This document shows positions 48,979-57,722 of a stretch of DNA of 64,000 nt, piece by piece; position 1 is the first letter of the stretch; each line of letters starts with the position of its first letter. The translations under genes were made by a program, and so were the position numbers. A model generated the notes under the pieces. The model did not search any database. It saw only the letters and a list, made by a program, of their open reading frames with translations, and was not told where the DNA came from. The DNA is from Martelella sp. NC20 (GTDB lineage: Bacteria > Pseudomonadota > Alphaproteobacteria > Rhizobiales > Rhizobiaceae): contig NZ_CP054861.1 in assembly GCF_013459645.1 (NCBI RefSeq), forward strand, positions 3,646,001-3,710,000, read 5' to 3'.

Positions 48979-50408
48979 AGGATTTCGCCAGCTTCTATAT
49001 TGACGGCATGTGGGTCGATCCGGCCAATCCGGACTGGATGGATCTCGTCGATCCGGCAACCGAGGAGATTTACGCCCGGCTTGCGCTTGGAAGCAAGGAA
49101 GATGTCGACCGGGCCGTTGCCGCCGCGCGACGGGCTTTCCCCGCTTACGCAGGGACATCGGTGGACGAGCGGCGGCGGCTTCTGAGACGGATTCTCGATA
49201 TCTATAACCGGCGTTTCGATGAATTTGCCGAGGCGATGCGGCTGGAAATGGGAGCGCCGATCGGGTTTTCCACGAAATTTCAGGCCCCCCGCGTGCCGAT
49301 CCATGTCAACGCGCTGCTCGACGTGCTCGATCGTTTCAGCTTCGAGGAAGACCAGGGCACCACGCGGCTGCGCTATGAGTCGGTCGGTGTCTGTGGGCTG
49401 ATCACGCCCTGGAACTGGCCCGTGAACCAGGTGATCGTCAAGGTCGCCCCGGCGCTTGCTGCCGGCTGCACGATGGTGTTGAAGCCCAGCGAGTATTCGG
49501 CGGTGAGCGCGCTGCTGATGGCCGAGGTGATCGATGAGGCCGGCGTGCCGCCGGGCGTGTTCAACCTCGTGAACGGCGCCGGCCCTGAGGTCGGCGCGGC
49601 GATTGCGGGCCACGAGGATATCGATATGGTCTCCTTTACCGGCTCGACCCGGGCCGGGATCGAAGTTGCGCGCGCGGCCGCTCCCACAGTCAAGCGCGTG
49701 GCCCAGGAACTCGGTGGCAAATCCGCCAATATCCTGCTCGACGATGTCAATCTCGACGATGCCGTGCGCCGGGGCGTGGCCGGCTGTTTCACCAATTCCG
49801 GGCAGTCCTGCTCGATCCCGACCCGCATGCTGGTGCCGCGCGCGATGATGGCGGAAGCCGCATCGATTGCCGCGGAAGCCGCCGCGACCTATCGCGTGGG
49901 ACCGACGGACCGCGAGGACACGCAACTCGGCCCGATCGTGAACCGGAGCCAGTTCGAGCGCGTCCAGAACTTCATCCGCAAGGGCATCGAGGAAGGCGCG
50001 ACGCTGGTGGCCGGCGGACCCGGCCGGCCCGAGGGGCTCGACAAGGGTTACTTCGTGCGGCCCACCGTCTTCAGCGACGTCACCCCGGACATGACGATCG
50101 CGAGCGAAGAGATATTCGGCCCCGTGCTCGCGATCATTCCTTACGACAGCGACGATGAGGCGGTCGCGATCGCCAACGGCACCTCATACGGGCTTGCCGC
50201 CTATGTTCAGTCTGCCGACACGGAACGCGCGCGCGGGTTCGCGCGGCGGCTCTCAGGTGGTCAGGTGCACATAAACTACCCGCCGCCGGACTTTGCGGCG
50301 CCGTTCGGCGGCTTTCGCCGGTCCGGCAACGGCCGCGAATGGGGCGAGGCGGGTTTACGCGAATATCTCGAAACGAAAGCGATGATCGGTTACGGCGCGG
50401 GCCAATGA
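48975..50408 (+). CDS. Aldehyde dehydrogenase
   Basis: A 477-residue NAD(P)-dependent enzyme. ITPWNWPVNQ, FTGSTRAG, VAQELGGKSANI (E245) and NSGQSCSIPTRM (C279) form the classical active site. Length matches the ALDH superfamily. Coupled by ATGA to the upstream dehydrogenase; it likely converts a semialdehyde product to the acid. Confidence 0.93.
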   Translation: MKDFASFYIDGMWVDPANPDWMDLVDPATEEIYARLALGSKEDVDRAVAAARRAFPAYAGTSVDERRRLLRRILDIYNRRFDEFAEAMRLEMGAPIGFSTKFQAPRVPIHVNALLDVLDRFSFEEDQGTTRLRYESVGVCGLITPWNWPVNQVIVKVAPALAAGCTMVLKPSEYSAVSALLMAEVIDEAGVPPGVFNLVNGAGPEVGAAIAGHEDIDMVSFTGSTRAGIEVARAAAPTVKRVAQELGGKSANILLDDVNLDDAVRRGVAGCFTNSGQSCSIPTRMLVPRAMMAEAASIAAEAAATYRVGPTDREDTQLGPIVNRSQFERVQNFIRKGIEEGATLVAGGPGRPEGLDKGYFVRPTVFSDVTPDMTIASEEIFGPVLAIIPYDSDDEAVAIANGTSYGLAAYVQSADTERARGFARRLSGGQVHINYPPPDFAAPFGGFRRSGNGREWGEAGLREYLETKAMIGYGAGQ

Positions 50409-50468
50409 CGCCTGCCCTTTGCCATTTGGGAACTGGACGACCGCGCGGAGCGGGGAAGGTTGGATGTC

Positions 50469-50888
50469 ATGTCAGGTGAAGTTGAAAACGAAATGTTCGA
50501 AAAAGGGTTCCGGAACCGCAAGGCGGTGCTGGGCGCTTCTCATGTCGAAAAGTCGTGGGAAAAGGCGGATCAGTTCAACCGCCCGGCGCAGAGACTTGTG
50601 ACCGAATACTGTTGGGGAGAGGTGTGGGGCGATGAAACGCTACCGTTCCGCACCCGCAGCATGCTGAACCTTGCAATGCTGACCGCGATGAACCAGCATC
50701 ACGAACTTGCAGTCCACGTCAGGGGCGCGCTCAACAATGGCGTGACGCCCGAGGAGATCCAGGCGGTGTTGTTGCAGGCGATGGTCTATTGCGGCGCGCC
50801 GGCGGCGCTTGCCGCCTTCAGGACGGCAAGCGCCGTGCTGAATGACTGGTCCGCCGAGCAGCAGGATCAGTCCGCGCCGAACGAATAG
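50469..50888 (+). CDS. Carboxymuconolactone decarboxylase family protein
   Basis: A 139-residue protein. ATG at 50469 has GGGGAAGG at suitable distance; an upstream in-frame TTG is less likely. TRSMLNLAMLTAMNQHHELAVHVRGALNNGVTPEEIQAVLLQAMVYCGAPAALAAFR is the CMD/AhpD helical core, without a CxxC, so decarboxylase-like and not AhpD peroxidase. It suggests a lactone or ketoacid of aromatic-type catabolism. Confidence 0.88.
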   Translation: MSGEVENEMFEKGFRNRKAVLGASHVEKSWEKADQFNRPAQRLVTEYCWGEVWGDETLPFRTRSMLNLAMLTAMNQHHELAVHVRGALNNGVTPEEIQAVLLQAMVYCGAPAALAAFRTASAVLNDWSAEQQDQSAPNE

Positions 50889-50912
50889 CACCGCGCGTCG
50901 TTGCGGGTCGGA

Positions 50913-50934
50913 GGGCAACAGCATTGCCCCTTTG
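50913..50934 (+). terminator. Terminator after CMD gene
   Basis: GGGCAA-CAGCA-TTGCCC followed by CTTTGT; a short stem with a modest T content. Confidence 0.5.
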
Positions 50935-50968
50935 TAAAACGGATACGCTCAGTAAAGGTTAGCGCAGG

Positions 50969-51865
50969 ATGTCAATCGACACGATAGGCTTCATCGGACT
51001 TGGAAACATGGGCGGGCGGATGACCCGCTGCATCGTGGCGGGCGGCATCGAGGTGCTGGGGTTCGACATGGACGAGAGCGCCGCGGACCGTTTCGGTGCG
51101 GTGCGGGCCTCCTCGACCCGGCAGATCATGGAGCAGACCGACATCGTTTTTCTGTCCCTGCCCGACAGCACGGTGATCGAGAAGGTGGTGGAGGGCGAGG
51201 GCGGTCTGCTGAGCCATGTCCGCGCCGGACAGATCGTCGCAGACATGAGCACGGCTTCGGCGGCCTCGACGCGGCGGATCGCGGCGAAATTTTCGGAGAA
51301 GAGCGCCTTTTATGTCGATGCCGGCATCTCCGGCGGCGCTGCGGCGGCGGAGAAGGCCGCGCTCACTCTGATGGTCGGCGGTGACGCCGGTGCGATCGGG
51401 CGGCTTGAACCCGTGTTTGCGCTGATCGCCAGGAAGGTTATTCTGATGGGTGAAAGCGGCGCGGGGCACACCGCCAAGCTCTTGAACAATTTTCTGAATG
51501 CCGTCAGCCTGGCCGCCACAGCCGAGGTCATGGTCGCCGGCAGGAAGGCCGGTCTCGACCTTCACCGCCTGCTCGAGGTTCTCAACGCCAGCAGCGGCGT
51601 GAACTTCGCGACCCTGAACCGGTTCCCGAAGATCGTCGATGGCGATTATCTCGAGGGCGGGCTTACCTCGAAGCTGATGACCAAGGACGTGCTACTCTAT
51701 TGCGATCTGCTCCACGAACTGGGCGTTGCCTCGCTGAACGCCTCCGGGCCGATGGCGAGCTTCGGCCTTGCAACCGCGCTTGGCTATGGCGATGTCATCA
51801 GCAATCGTGTCGTCGATGCCATCGGCGACATTTCCGGCAAAGTTCGCCTCCACGAAAAGGATTGA
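50969..51865 (+). CDS. NAD-binding beta-hydroxyacid dehydrogenase (HIBADH family), copy 2
   Basis: A 298-residue protein. GFIGLGNMGGRM (7-18), DAGISGGAAAAEKAALTLMVGG (117-138) and K170 in GAGHTAKLLNN. It is a different subgroup from the enzyme at 48103, so the locus may oxidise two different hydroxyacids or both stereoisomers. Starts after a terminator, 80 nt downstream of the CMD gene, and is followed closely by the cupin gene. Confidence 0.9.
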   Translation: MSIDTIGFIGLGNMGGRMTRCIVAGGIEVLGFDMDESAADRFGAVRASSTRQIMEQTDIVFLSLPDSTVIEKVVEGEGGLLSHVRAGQIVADMSTASAASTRRIAAKFSEKSAFYVDAGISGGAAAAEKAALTLMVGGDAGAIGRLEPVFALIARKVILMGESGAGHTAKLLNNFLNAVSLAATAEVMVAGRKAGLDLHRLLEVLNASSGVNFATLNRFPKIVDGDYLEGGLTSKLMTKDVLLYCDLLHELGVASLNASGPMASFGLATALGYGDVISNRVVDAIGDISGKVRLHEKD

Positions 51866-51869
51866 GGAT

Positions 51870-52259
51870 ATGAAGATTTTCCACGGCCGCCAGACCGGCG
51901 CCCCATCGGAAGTGAAAACCGAGACTTTCACGGGAACGGTTCACGCCGATCCCGTGATGCCGCCGACGGATGGCGTTGTGATCAACAACGTGTTCTTCTC
52001 GCCCGGCGCGCGCACCTATTGGCATACCCATGAAACCGGCCAGGTCCTGACGGTCATTGCCGGCAAGGGCAGGGTCTGCAAGGAAGGCGAAGCGGCGCAG
52101 GAACTCAACACCGGCGACACGGTCTGGATCGCCAAGGGTGAAAAGCACTGGCATGGCGCGGCCGCCGACAGCTATCTGCTGCACACCGCCATCTCGATCG
52201 GCAGGACCGATTGGTTGGAGGAGGTCGCCGAAGCCGACTATCGCTCCGCCGACAAATAG
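51870..52259 (+). CDS. Cupin domain protein
   Basis: A 129-residue single cupin. FFSPGARTYWHTHETGQVLTVIAGKGRV has the H-x-H-x(n)-Q/E motif 1 (H52, H54) and GDTVWIAKGEKHWHGA the second His block. Similar proteins are carboxymuconolactone-decarboxylase-associated cupins and isomerase-like metalloproteins. It ends the operon with a strong hairpin. Confidence 0.88.
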   Translation: MKIFHGRQTGAPSEVKTETFTGTVHADPVMPPTDGVVINNVFFSPGARTYWHTHETGQVLTVIAGKGRVCKEGEAAQELNTGDTVWIAKGEKHWHGAAADSYLLHTAISIGRTDWLEEVAEADYRSADK

Positions 52260-52297
52260 CCGCCTGCCGGGCGGGGCCGCGCGGCAGGCGGCTTGTT
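52259..52297 (+). terminator. Terminator after cupin gene
   Basis: GCCGCCTGCCG pairs with CGGCAGGCGGC, followed by TTGTT. It starts at the last base of the stop codon. Confidence 0.75.
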
Positions 52298-52354
52298 GCG
52301 TGCGGGTATTTCGTGTTAATGGCGGATAGTCATAATGTAATACGGGATGGCTTG

Positions 52355-53044
52355 ATGAATTCACGTGGGACAGCGCTGCAACCTGACACATTGCGTCGGC
52401 AGATCGAGAACGCTGTCCGCCAGGCGATCACCTCCGGCCGGTACAAGCCGGGGGCCCGGCTCATCGAACGGGAACTGTGCGAGGAACTCGGCGTAAGCCG
52501 CACCTCGCTCAGGGAAGCGCTGCGCAAGCTGGAAGCCGAAAAGCTGCTCGAGATCGTGCCGCACAAGGGCCCGGTCGTCGCCGTCATTTCGCTGGAGGAA
52601 GCGAAGGAACTCTATGCGCTGCGTGGCGTGCTCGAAGGGTTCGCCGCGCGAGAATTCGCCCTGAACGGCTCCGATGAAGCCATCAGTCAATTTGCCAGGG
52701 GCGCCGAGGCGCTTCGCCAGCATGCCCTGTCCGGTGACAAGTCGGAAGTGCTGGAAGCCAAGAGCCGGCTTTATAACACCATGCTCGGCAATTGCGGCAA
52801 CAACCTCGTCCGCGAGGTGCTGCAAAGCCTGTTTTCGCGGATCAATATCCTCCGCGCGACCTCGCTGATGCATCCCGAACGCATCGACCAGAGCCTCGCC
52901 GAAATCGACGCCCTGGCAGCAGCGCTTGAGAAACGCGACGCGGAGGAAGCCGCCAGGATTGCCTCCCTGCACGTAGAGAACGCCTGCGTCGTCGCCCTTC
53001 AACTCCTCAAGGAACAGCGGGCTTCCGTGGCAGCCGAGGCCTAA
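52355..53044 (+). CDS. GntR-family (FCD) transcriptional regulator
   Basis: A 229-residue protein. The winged HTH (RLIERELCEELGVSRTSLREALRKLEAEKLLEIVPHKGPVV, about residues 33-73) and an all-helical FCD ligand domain of about 130 residues. FCD regulators bind carboxylates. An in-frame ATG at 52319 is possible, but the 52355 ATG has GGGATGG upstream. It is the only regulator in this locus, so it probably controls the catabolic genes; an AT-rich ATGTAATAC (52334-52342) precedes it. Confidence 0.9.
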   Translation: MNSRGTALQPDTLRRQIENAVRQAITSGRYKPGARLIERELCEELGVSRTSLREALRKLEAEKLLEIVPHKGPVVAVISLEEAKELYALRGVLEGFAAREFALNGSDEAISQFARGAEALRQHALSGDKSEVLEAKSRLYNTMLGNCGNNLVREVLQSLFSRINILRATSLMHPERIDQSLAEIDALAAALEKRDAEEAARIASLHVENACVVALQLLKEQRASVAAEA

Positions 53045-53111
53045 GTCGATCGGCCTTTGCCGGGAGTACGCGTATGCTCCCTCTGCCCGATGCGCAGATT
53101 CAGTAAGGCAG

Positions 53112-53187
53112 TGTCGGGCGAAAAAGTGGAATCCGGTTTTTCGTTAACCCGATGCGTCAAAATAAAGAATCTGGAGCGGCGTTTGAG
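53112..53187 (+). repeat. Rhizobiales-type dispersed intergenic repeat (probable)
   Basis: GTCGGGCGAAAAAGTGGAAT followed by CCGGTTTTTCGTTAACCCG, ATGCGTCAAAATAAAGA and CTGGAGCGGC; the CGAAAAA/TTTTTCG and CGGG/CCCG halves can fold into a stem. I recognise closely similar text between genes in several Rhizobiales genomes. Only one clear copy is in this window. Confidence 0.5.
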
Positions 53188-53256
53188 CGTCGCCGCCTTG
53201 TTTGAGGCGTATTCGCGCGGAAGATGTAGTCAGCCCTGAAACGAATGAGGTGAGGC

Positions 53257-53688
53257 ATGCAGGCGGCGCTGATTGCGATGACGATTTTCGGCTGTGATGA
53301 CAGCCTGAACCAGTGCAGCTACATTGATATGGCCGAAACCCGCTACGCCACCGTGGAGGCCTGCGATGGCGAGCTGGAAAAGGCCCTGTCGGCTTATGAC
53401 GCCGCCGGCTATCCCACTATCATTGCTGTCTGCCGCGAGCCGGGCGAACTCGTCAATGTCGCGCTTGGGCGCAACCCGGATGCCGGCTTGCCTTCATCCG
53501 TAACCGTGCCTGAGAAACCGAGCGTGGCGTCGGAGACCGACACGCCGAGCCTGCTTCGGCGCCTGAGCGGGCGATCGATGGCGGCGCTGATGGGGATAGT
53601 GCCGTCGCGCCAGACGCTCGGAACCGTTTTGACGGCGCCGCTGCATGTGGTGACCGACAGCTATTCCTGGGTGGTGAAGAAGATCTAG
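53257..53688 (+). CDS. Small conserved hypothetical protein with paired cysteines
   Basis: A 143-residue protein. The N-terminal half has several Cys (FGCDDSLNQCSYIDMAETRYATVEACDGELEKAL, and later IIAVCREPGE), consistent with disulfides in an exported domain, although the hydrophobic start MQAALIAMTIFG is short. The C-terminal half is basic (LLRRLSGRSMAAL). GTGAGGC precedes the ATG. No family function recognised. Confidence 0.65.
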   Translation: MQAALIAMTIFGCDDSLNQCSYIDMAETRYATVEACDGELEKALSAYDAAGYPTIIAVCREPGELVNVALGRNPDAGLPSSVTVPEKPSVASETDTPSLLRRLSGRSMAALMGIVPSRQTLGTVLTAPLHVVTDSYSWVVKKI

Positions 53689-53998
53689 CGCCTCGCCCGA
53701 CCCTGTGCGGCGGTTGCATACGCAATACCTGAAACGGCAATCCCGGAAACGCGAAACTGATAGAGCCGGGAGGTCATTTGCCGCGCAACCGTCCGCTGAC
53801 GTCTTTTCTAGCGGCAGAACCTTACCGGTTGGTTAGCGGTTGCGCATAAAGGCGGAAACCTGGCGAATTTCGGCACAAAAGCCATGCTTTGCGATTTGTT
53901 ATTTTAGCGCGACAGACGTATCCTTGAACGAATGGGGCGTTACAGCCCTCAAGGGGCGGCAAACCGGCCCAGTGCGGTTATCGGAGGAAACAGCAACA
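53689..53998. other. Intergenic region ahead of betaine-type binding protein
   Basis: A 310-bp region with no supported gene. It probably holds the promoter of the 53999 gene; the stretch around 53895-53930 is more AT-rich (TTTGTTATTTTAGCG). No operator or riboswitch is recognised. Confidence 0.3.
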
Positions 53999-55000
53999 AT
54001 GAAGTCCCATGTCGTCGCTTTGTCATTGGCCTCCGCCGTTGCCTTGTTTTCCAGTCCCGCTGCCGCCGCGGTCGACTGTCGCGACATGACGATCGCGGAA
54101 TTGAACTGGCCCTCGGCCGGGCTTGCGGCCTGGGTCGACAAGCTGATCGCGGAGGCGGGCTACGGCTGCACGGTGACGCTGGTCGAAGGCGACACCAACA
54201 GCGCCGTCGAGACGATCGTGCAGACCGGCAAGCCCGAAATCGTACCGGAATTCTGGTTTGAAAGCATGTCGCCGGCGCTGGAAGAGGCGGTCGCCGACAA
54301 GCGCGTCGCCTTCGGCGCGGCGCTTTTGAGCGAGGGCGGCGTTCAGGGCTGGTGGATTCCCAAATTCATTGTCGATGCCAATCCCGGCATCACCACCGTG
54401 CAGCAGGCTTTGCAGCATCCGGAGCTTTTCATGCCGGCCGAGGAGGGCGGCAAGCCGGCCATCTTCAATTGTCCCGAAGGCTGGGCCTGCCGGACCTCGA
54501 CCGAAAATCTGTTCCGCGCTCTCGATGCGGACAAGGCCGGCTTCACGCTCTACGATGTGAAGGAGGCTCCCGCTCTCGACGAATCGATCAGGAAGGCCTT
54601 CGAGGAAACGAAAGGTTGGCTCGGTTATTACTGGGCTCCCACAGCACTTCTCGGCGATCACCCCATGGTCAAACTCAGCTTCGGGGTCGAATTCAGCAAG
54701 GAGGAGTGGGATAGCTGCACCATCGTGCCGGATTGTCCCGACCCGAAGCTCAATACCTATCCCGTCTCGGCCGTCTACACGCTGATCTCCGCCGATTTCG
54801 TCGATGAAAATCCCGAATTGATGAACTATTTCAACACTCGCTCCTGGAGCAACGGCACGGTAAACGAAGTGTTGGCCTGGATGGATCAGGAAGGGGTCGG
54901 CAATGAAGCTGCGGCGCGCCATTTCCTAGCCGAGTATCCCGATGTCTGGCAGGCCTGGCTGCCGGAAGACGTCGCGGCAAAGGTCGCCGACAAGTTCTGA
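53999..55000 (+). CDS. Glycine betaine/proline-type ABC transporter substrate-binding protein
   Basis: A 333-residue OpuAC-family protein with CGGAGGAAAC before the ATG. Signal peptide MKSHVVALSLASAVALFSSPAAAA. Mature domain: MTIAELNWPSAGLAAWVDKLIAEAGYGCTVTL, EFWFESM, and ETKGWLGYYWAPTALLG, with aromatic residues that usually form a box for quaternary amines. Four or more Cys suggest disulfides. No permease or ATPase lies next to it, so it must use a distant transporter. Confidence 0.87.
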   Translation: MKSHVVALSLASAVALFSSPAAAAVDCRDMTIAELNWPSAGLAAWVDKLIAEAGYGCTVTLVEGDTNSAVETIVQTGKPEIVPEFWFESMSPALEEAVADKRVAFGAALLSEGGVQGWWIPKFIVDANPGITTVQQALQHPELFMPAEEGGKPAIFNCPEGWACRTSTENLFRALDADKAGFTLYDVKEAPALDESIRKAFEETKGWLGYYWAPTALLGDHPMVKLSFGVEFSKEEWDSCTIVPDCPDPKLNTYPVSAVYTLISADFVDENPELMNYFNTRSWSNGTVNEVLAWMDQEGVGNEAAARHFLAEYPDVWQAWLPEDVAAKVADKF

Positions 55001-55219
55001 CCGTTGGCGGATTGCGCTGTCCGCCGGTCGCCGTTATCATTGATGCGCGCCGGCGAGGGCGGCAGAAACGCCTGCGGGGATGGTCCCCGTTCGGTCATCG
55101 TGACGCTTTGCGATCAACACAGCGGACGCCTCCATGAACTACGAATCGTTCGCTTTCGCCAAGCTGCCGCCCGCCGGCGCATCTTCCTCCCGATCGAGCC
55201 TCCGACCGGGAACGGCCGG

Positions 55220-55744
55220 ATGAACGCCGCTTGCCTCGTTCTCGGCGGAGCGCGCTCCGGCAAGTCCCGTCATGCCGAAATGCTGGCGCGCCAAAGCGGC
55301 GACAACCTGCATTATATCGCGACCGCTGAAAGCATGGACGATGCCGAAATGACGGCGCGGATCGCGCGACACCGGGCCGAGCGCGGCAGCGACTGGGTCA
55401 CCCATGAAGCGCCATTTGCGGTTGTCGAGCGTCTGGAAGCGCTGGAACGGGAGCATGCGCCGGTGGTCGTGCTCGACTGTCTGACGCTGTGGCTCAGCAA
55501 TCTGCTGCTGGCGGAGCGCGATATCGAGGCGGAGGGCGCGCGGCTTGCGGATTTCGTCGCGCGTTGCCCCTATCGCCTGATCATGGTCAGCAACGAGGTG
55601 GGCCTGTCGATCGTGCCGGACAACGCGCTGGCCCGGCGTTTCCGCGACGCCGCCGGTATTTTGAACCAGCGCATCGCGGCAGTCTCGGCGGAGGTGGTCT
55701 TCATGGCCGCCGGCTTGCCGCTCTATCTTAAAAATTCATCATAA
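55220..55744 (+). CDS. cobU: Adenosylcobinamide kinase / guanylyltransferase
   Basis: A 174-residue protein. LVLGGARSGKSRHAEML is the characteristic P-loop of CobU/CobP; HYIATAESMDDAEMTARIARHRAERGSDWVTHEAP and VVLDCLTLWLSNLL follow the family order. It phosphorylates and guanylylates adenosylcobinamide in B12 assembly. No other cob gene is near it, and no cobalamin riboswitch motif is seen upstream. Its 3' end overlaps the reverse TauE gene by 17 nt. Confidence 0.93.
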   Translation: MNAACLVLGGARSGKSRHAEMLARQSGDNLHYIATAESMDDAEMTARIARHRAERGSDWVTHEAPFAVVERLEALEREHAPVVVLDCLTLWLSNLLLAERDIEAEGARLADFVARCPYRLIMVSNEVGLSIVPDNALARRFRDAAGILNQRIAAVSAEVVFMAAGLPLYLKNSS

Positions 55745-56519
55745 GCCATTGATACACAGGGTTATTCTCATCGAAGAACACCTTGACTGCCATCGCCATG
55801 CAGGACAGGATCAGCAGCGGGCGGATGATTTTCGCGCCGTTCTTCATGGCGAGATTGGAACCCGTGCGGGCGCCCAGAAACTGGCCCACGCCCATGATCA
55901 GCCCGACCTTCCACAGGATCGCGCCACCGAACAGGAATACCGCGAAAGCGCCGATATTGGTCGAAAGGTTCAGGAACTTGGTGTGTGCGGTGGCTTTCAG
56001 CATGCCGAGACCGCCGAGCGTCACGAAGGCGATCATGAAGAATGATCCGGTTCCCGGCCCGAATACCCCGTCGTAAAAGCCGATGGCGGGCACGATCAGC
56101 GCGGCGAAAAGCGGGGCTGAAAGCCGCTCGTGGCGATCGCTGTCATCGAGACCCGTGCGCAGCGCGAAATAGAGCCCGATCGCGACCAGCAGGAAGGGCA
56201 GGGCGGCGCGCAGCGCATCTCCGGAAATCATCGTGGCGACAAGAGCGCCGAGCGCGCCGCCGGCAACGGCGAGCAACGCCATCGGCCATTGCGTCCTCGG
56301 ATCGACCCGACCGGCGCGGGTATAGGAGATCGTGGCCGAGGCGGCGCCGAATATCCCCTGCAGCTTGTTGGTGCCGAGCGCCTGCAGCGGCGGCACGCCG
56401 GCGATCAGCAGCACCGGTATCGTGATCAGCCCGCCGCCGCCCGCAATCGAATCGACGAAGCCCGCGATGTAGGCGGCCGCAAACAGGATCAGCAGCAATT
56501 CTATACTGGATTCAAACAC
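55728..56519 (-). CDS. TauE/SafE (TSUP) family membrane permease
   Basis: A 263-residue protein from GTG at 56519, which has GGAGGG 8 nt upstream. About eight hydrophobic helices; AAYIAGFVDSIAGGGGLITIPVLL and GTNKLQGIFGAASATISY are TSUP hallmarks, repeated as GFYDGVFGPGTGSFFMIAF in the second half. The family exports or imports sulfur-containing or carboxylate anions. Substrate unknown. Confidence 0.88.
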   Translation of the reverse strand: MFESSIELLLILFAAAYIAGFVDSIAGGGGLITIPVLLIAGVPPLQALGTNKLQGIFGAASATISYTRAGRVDPRTQWPMALLAVAGGALGALVATMISGDALRAALPFLLVAIGLYFALRTGLDDSDRHERLSAPLFAALIVPAIGFYDGVFGPGTGSFFMIAFVTLGGLGMLKATAHTKFLNLSTNIGAFAVFLFGGAILWKVGLIMGVGQFLGARTGSNLAMKNGAKIIRPLLILSCMAMAVKVFFDENNPVYQWLMMNF

Positions 56520-56653
56520 TAAAATACCCTCCGAAGGGCAGGTGAACCACCGCGCGGACAAGCGGCGTTTCCTTTTGTCTCCGGATCGTGTAGGGCCTTT
56601 CTCGACGCGGCGCAAACGCCGTTCTCCACTTTCTGAAAACAGGATGCGTTTTC

Positions 56654-57604
56654 ATGCACAAGGTAATTTTCGACACGGACCCCGGTATTGACGATGCCAT
56701 GGCGCTGCTCTTCCTGGAACGCCATCCCGATATCGAACTCCTCGGCATCACCTCGGTGTTCGGCAATGCGTCGGCTGACACGACCACGCGCAATGCGCAG
56801 TTTCTGAAGCGTGAATTCGGCATTGATGCGCCCGTCGCGCGCGGCGCCGACGTGACCTTCGATCCGGGCCGGCCAATGGCGCCGTGGCCGACGATCGTGC
56901 ATGGCGTCAACGGCCTCGGCGACATCGAGATGCCGGAGACGATCGACGATGTGCCGCTCGATCCGCGCCCGGCCTTCCAGTTCATCATCGATACGGTGCG
57001 CGAGCATCCCGGCGAGGTCGAGATTGTCGCCGTCGGCCGCATGACCAATCTGGCGATGGCGCTGGCGCGCGACCCGGAAATCGCCGGCCTCGTCAAGCAG
57101 ATCGTCGTTATGGGCGGTTCGTTCGAGAAGAACGGCAATGTGACGCCGGCGGCCGAGGCCAACATCCACGGCGACCCTGAAGCCGCCGATATCGTTTTCA
57201 CCGCGCCGTGGAAGGTGGTGATCATCGGCCTCGACGTCACCATCCAGACGGTGATGACGCGCACGATGATGAAGGATCTGGCGCTGCGCGGCGGACCTGC
57301 GGTCGAACTGCTTGCCCGGATTTCCGATCCTTATATCGATTTCTACAGCCAGCAGGTCGATGACGGAATGGTGGTGCATGACAGCTGCGCCTGCGTCTAT
57401 GTCGTTGCCCCGGAACTGTTCGGTTTGCGCAAGGGGTCGGTGCGGGTGGTTTGCGGCGGCATCGCCGACGGTCTCACGCTCCAGAAACCTTCCGCGCAGT
57501 TCTTCCCGCCGAGCCCCTGGGACGACAAGCCCGAGCAGGAGGTCGCGATGACGATCGAAGCTGTGAAGGCGGTTGATCTGGTCGCGCGCACCCTTGCTCC
57601 CTGA
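56654..57604 (+). CDS. Inosine-uridine-type nucleoside hydrolase
   Basis: A 316-residue protein. KVIFDTDPGIDDAMALLF (D7, D9 region, DTDPGIDD) is the calcium-binding signature; VARGADVTF, NGLGDIEMPE, GRMTNLAMALARDPEI and VVHDSCAC complete the family core. It releases the base from ribonucleosides for salvage. A divergent TauE gene lies 134 bp upstream. Confidence 0.93.
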   Translation: MHKVIFDTDPGIDDAMALLFLERHPDIELLGITSVFGNASADTTTRNAQFLKREFGIDAPVARGADVTFDPGRPMAPWPTIVHGVNGLGDIEMPETIDDVPLDPRPAFQFIIDTVREHPGEVEIVAVGRMTNLAMALARDPEIAGLVKQIVVMGGSFEKNGNVTPAAEANIHGDPEAADIVFTAPWKVVIIGLDVTIQTVMTRTMMKDLALRGGPAVELLARISDPYIDFYSQQVDDGMVVHDSCACVYVVAPELFGLRKGSVRVVCGGIADGLTLQKPSAQFFPPSPWDDKPEQEVAMTIEAVKAVDLVARTLAP

Positions 57605-57615
57605 TGCGGAAATCG

Positions 57616-57641
57616 AACCGGCGCTTTCGCCGGTTGTGTTT
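57616..57641 (+). terminator. Terminator after nucleoside hydrolase
   Basis: AACCGGCG-CTTT-CGCCGGTT followed by GTGTTT. Confidence 0.78.
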
Positions 57642-57722
57642 ACCTTAAAATTAGTATCGCGTTGATAGTAAACTCCGGCGCACATACTGTTCTCGATGGA
57701 CATATGTGTGTCGGGGGTTGCT

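Noticed and set aside
55001..55219. Cobalamin riboswitch upstream of cobU
   Set aside because: The B12-box and conserved core segments are not visible; only GC-rich short hairpins.
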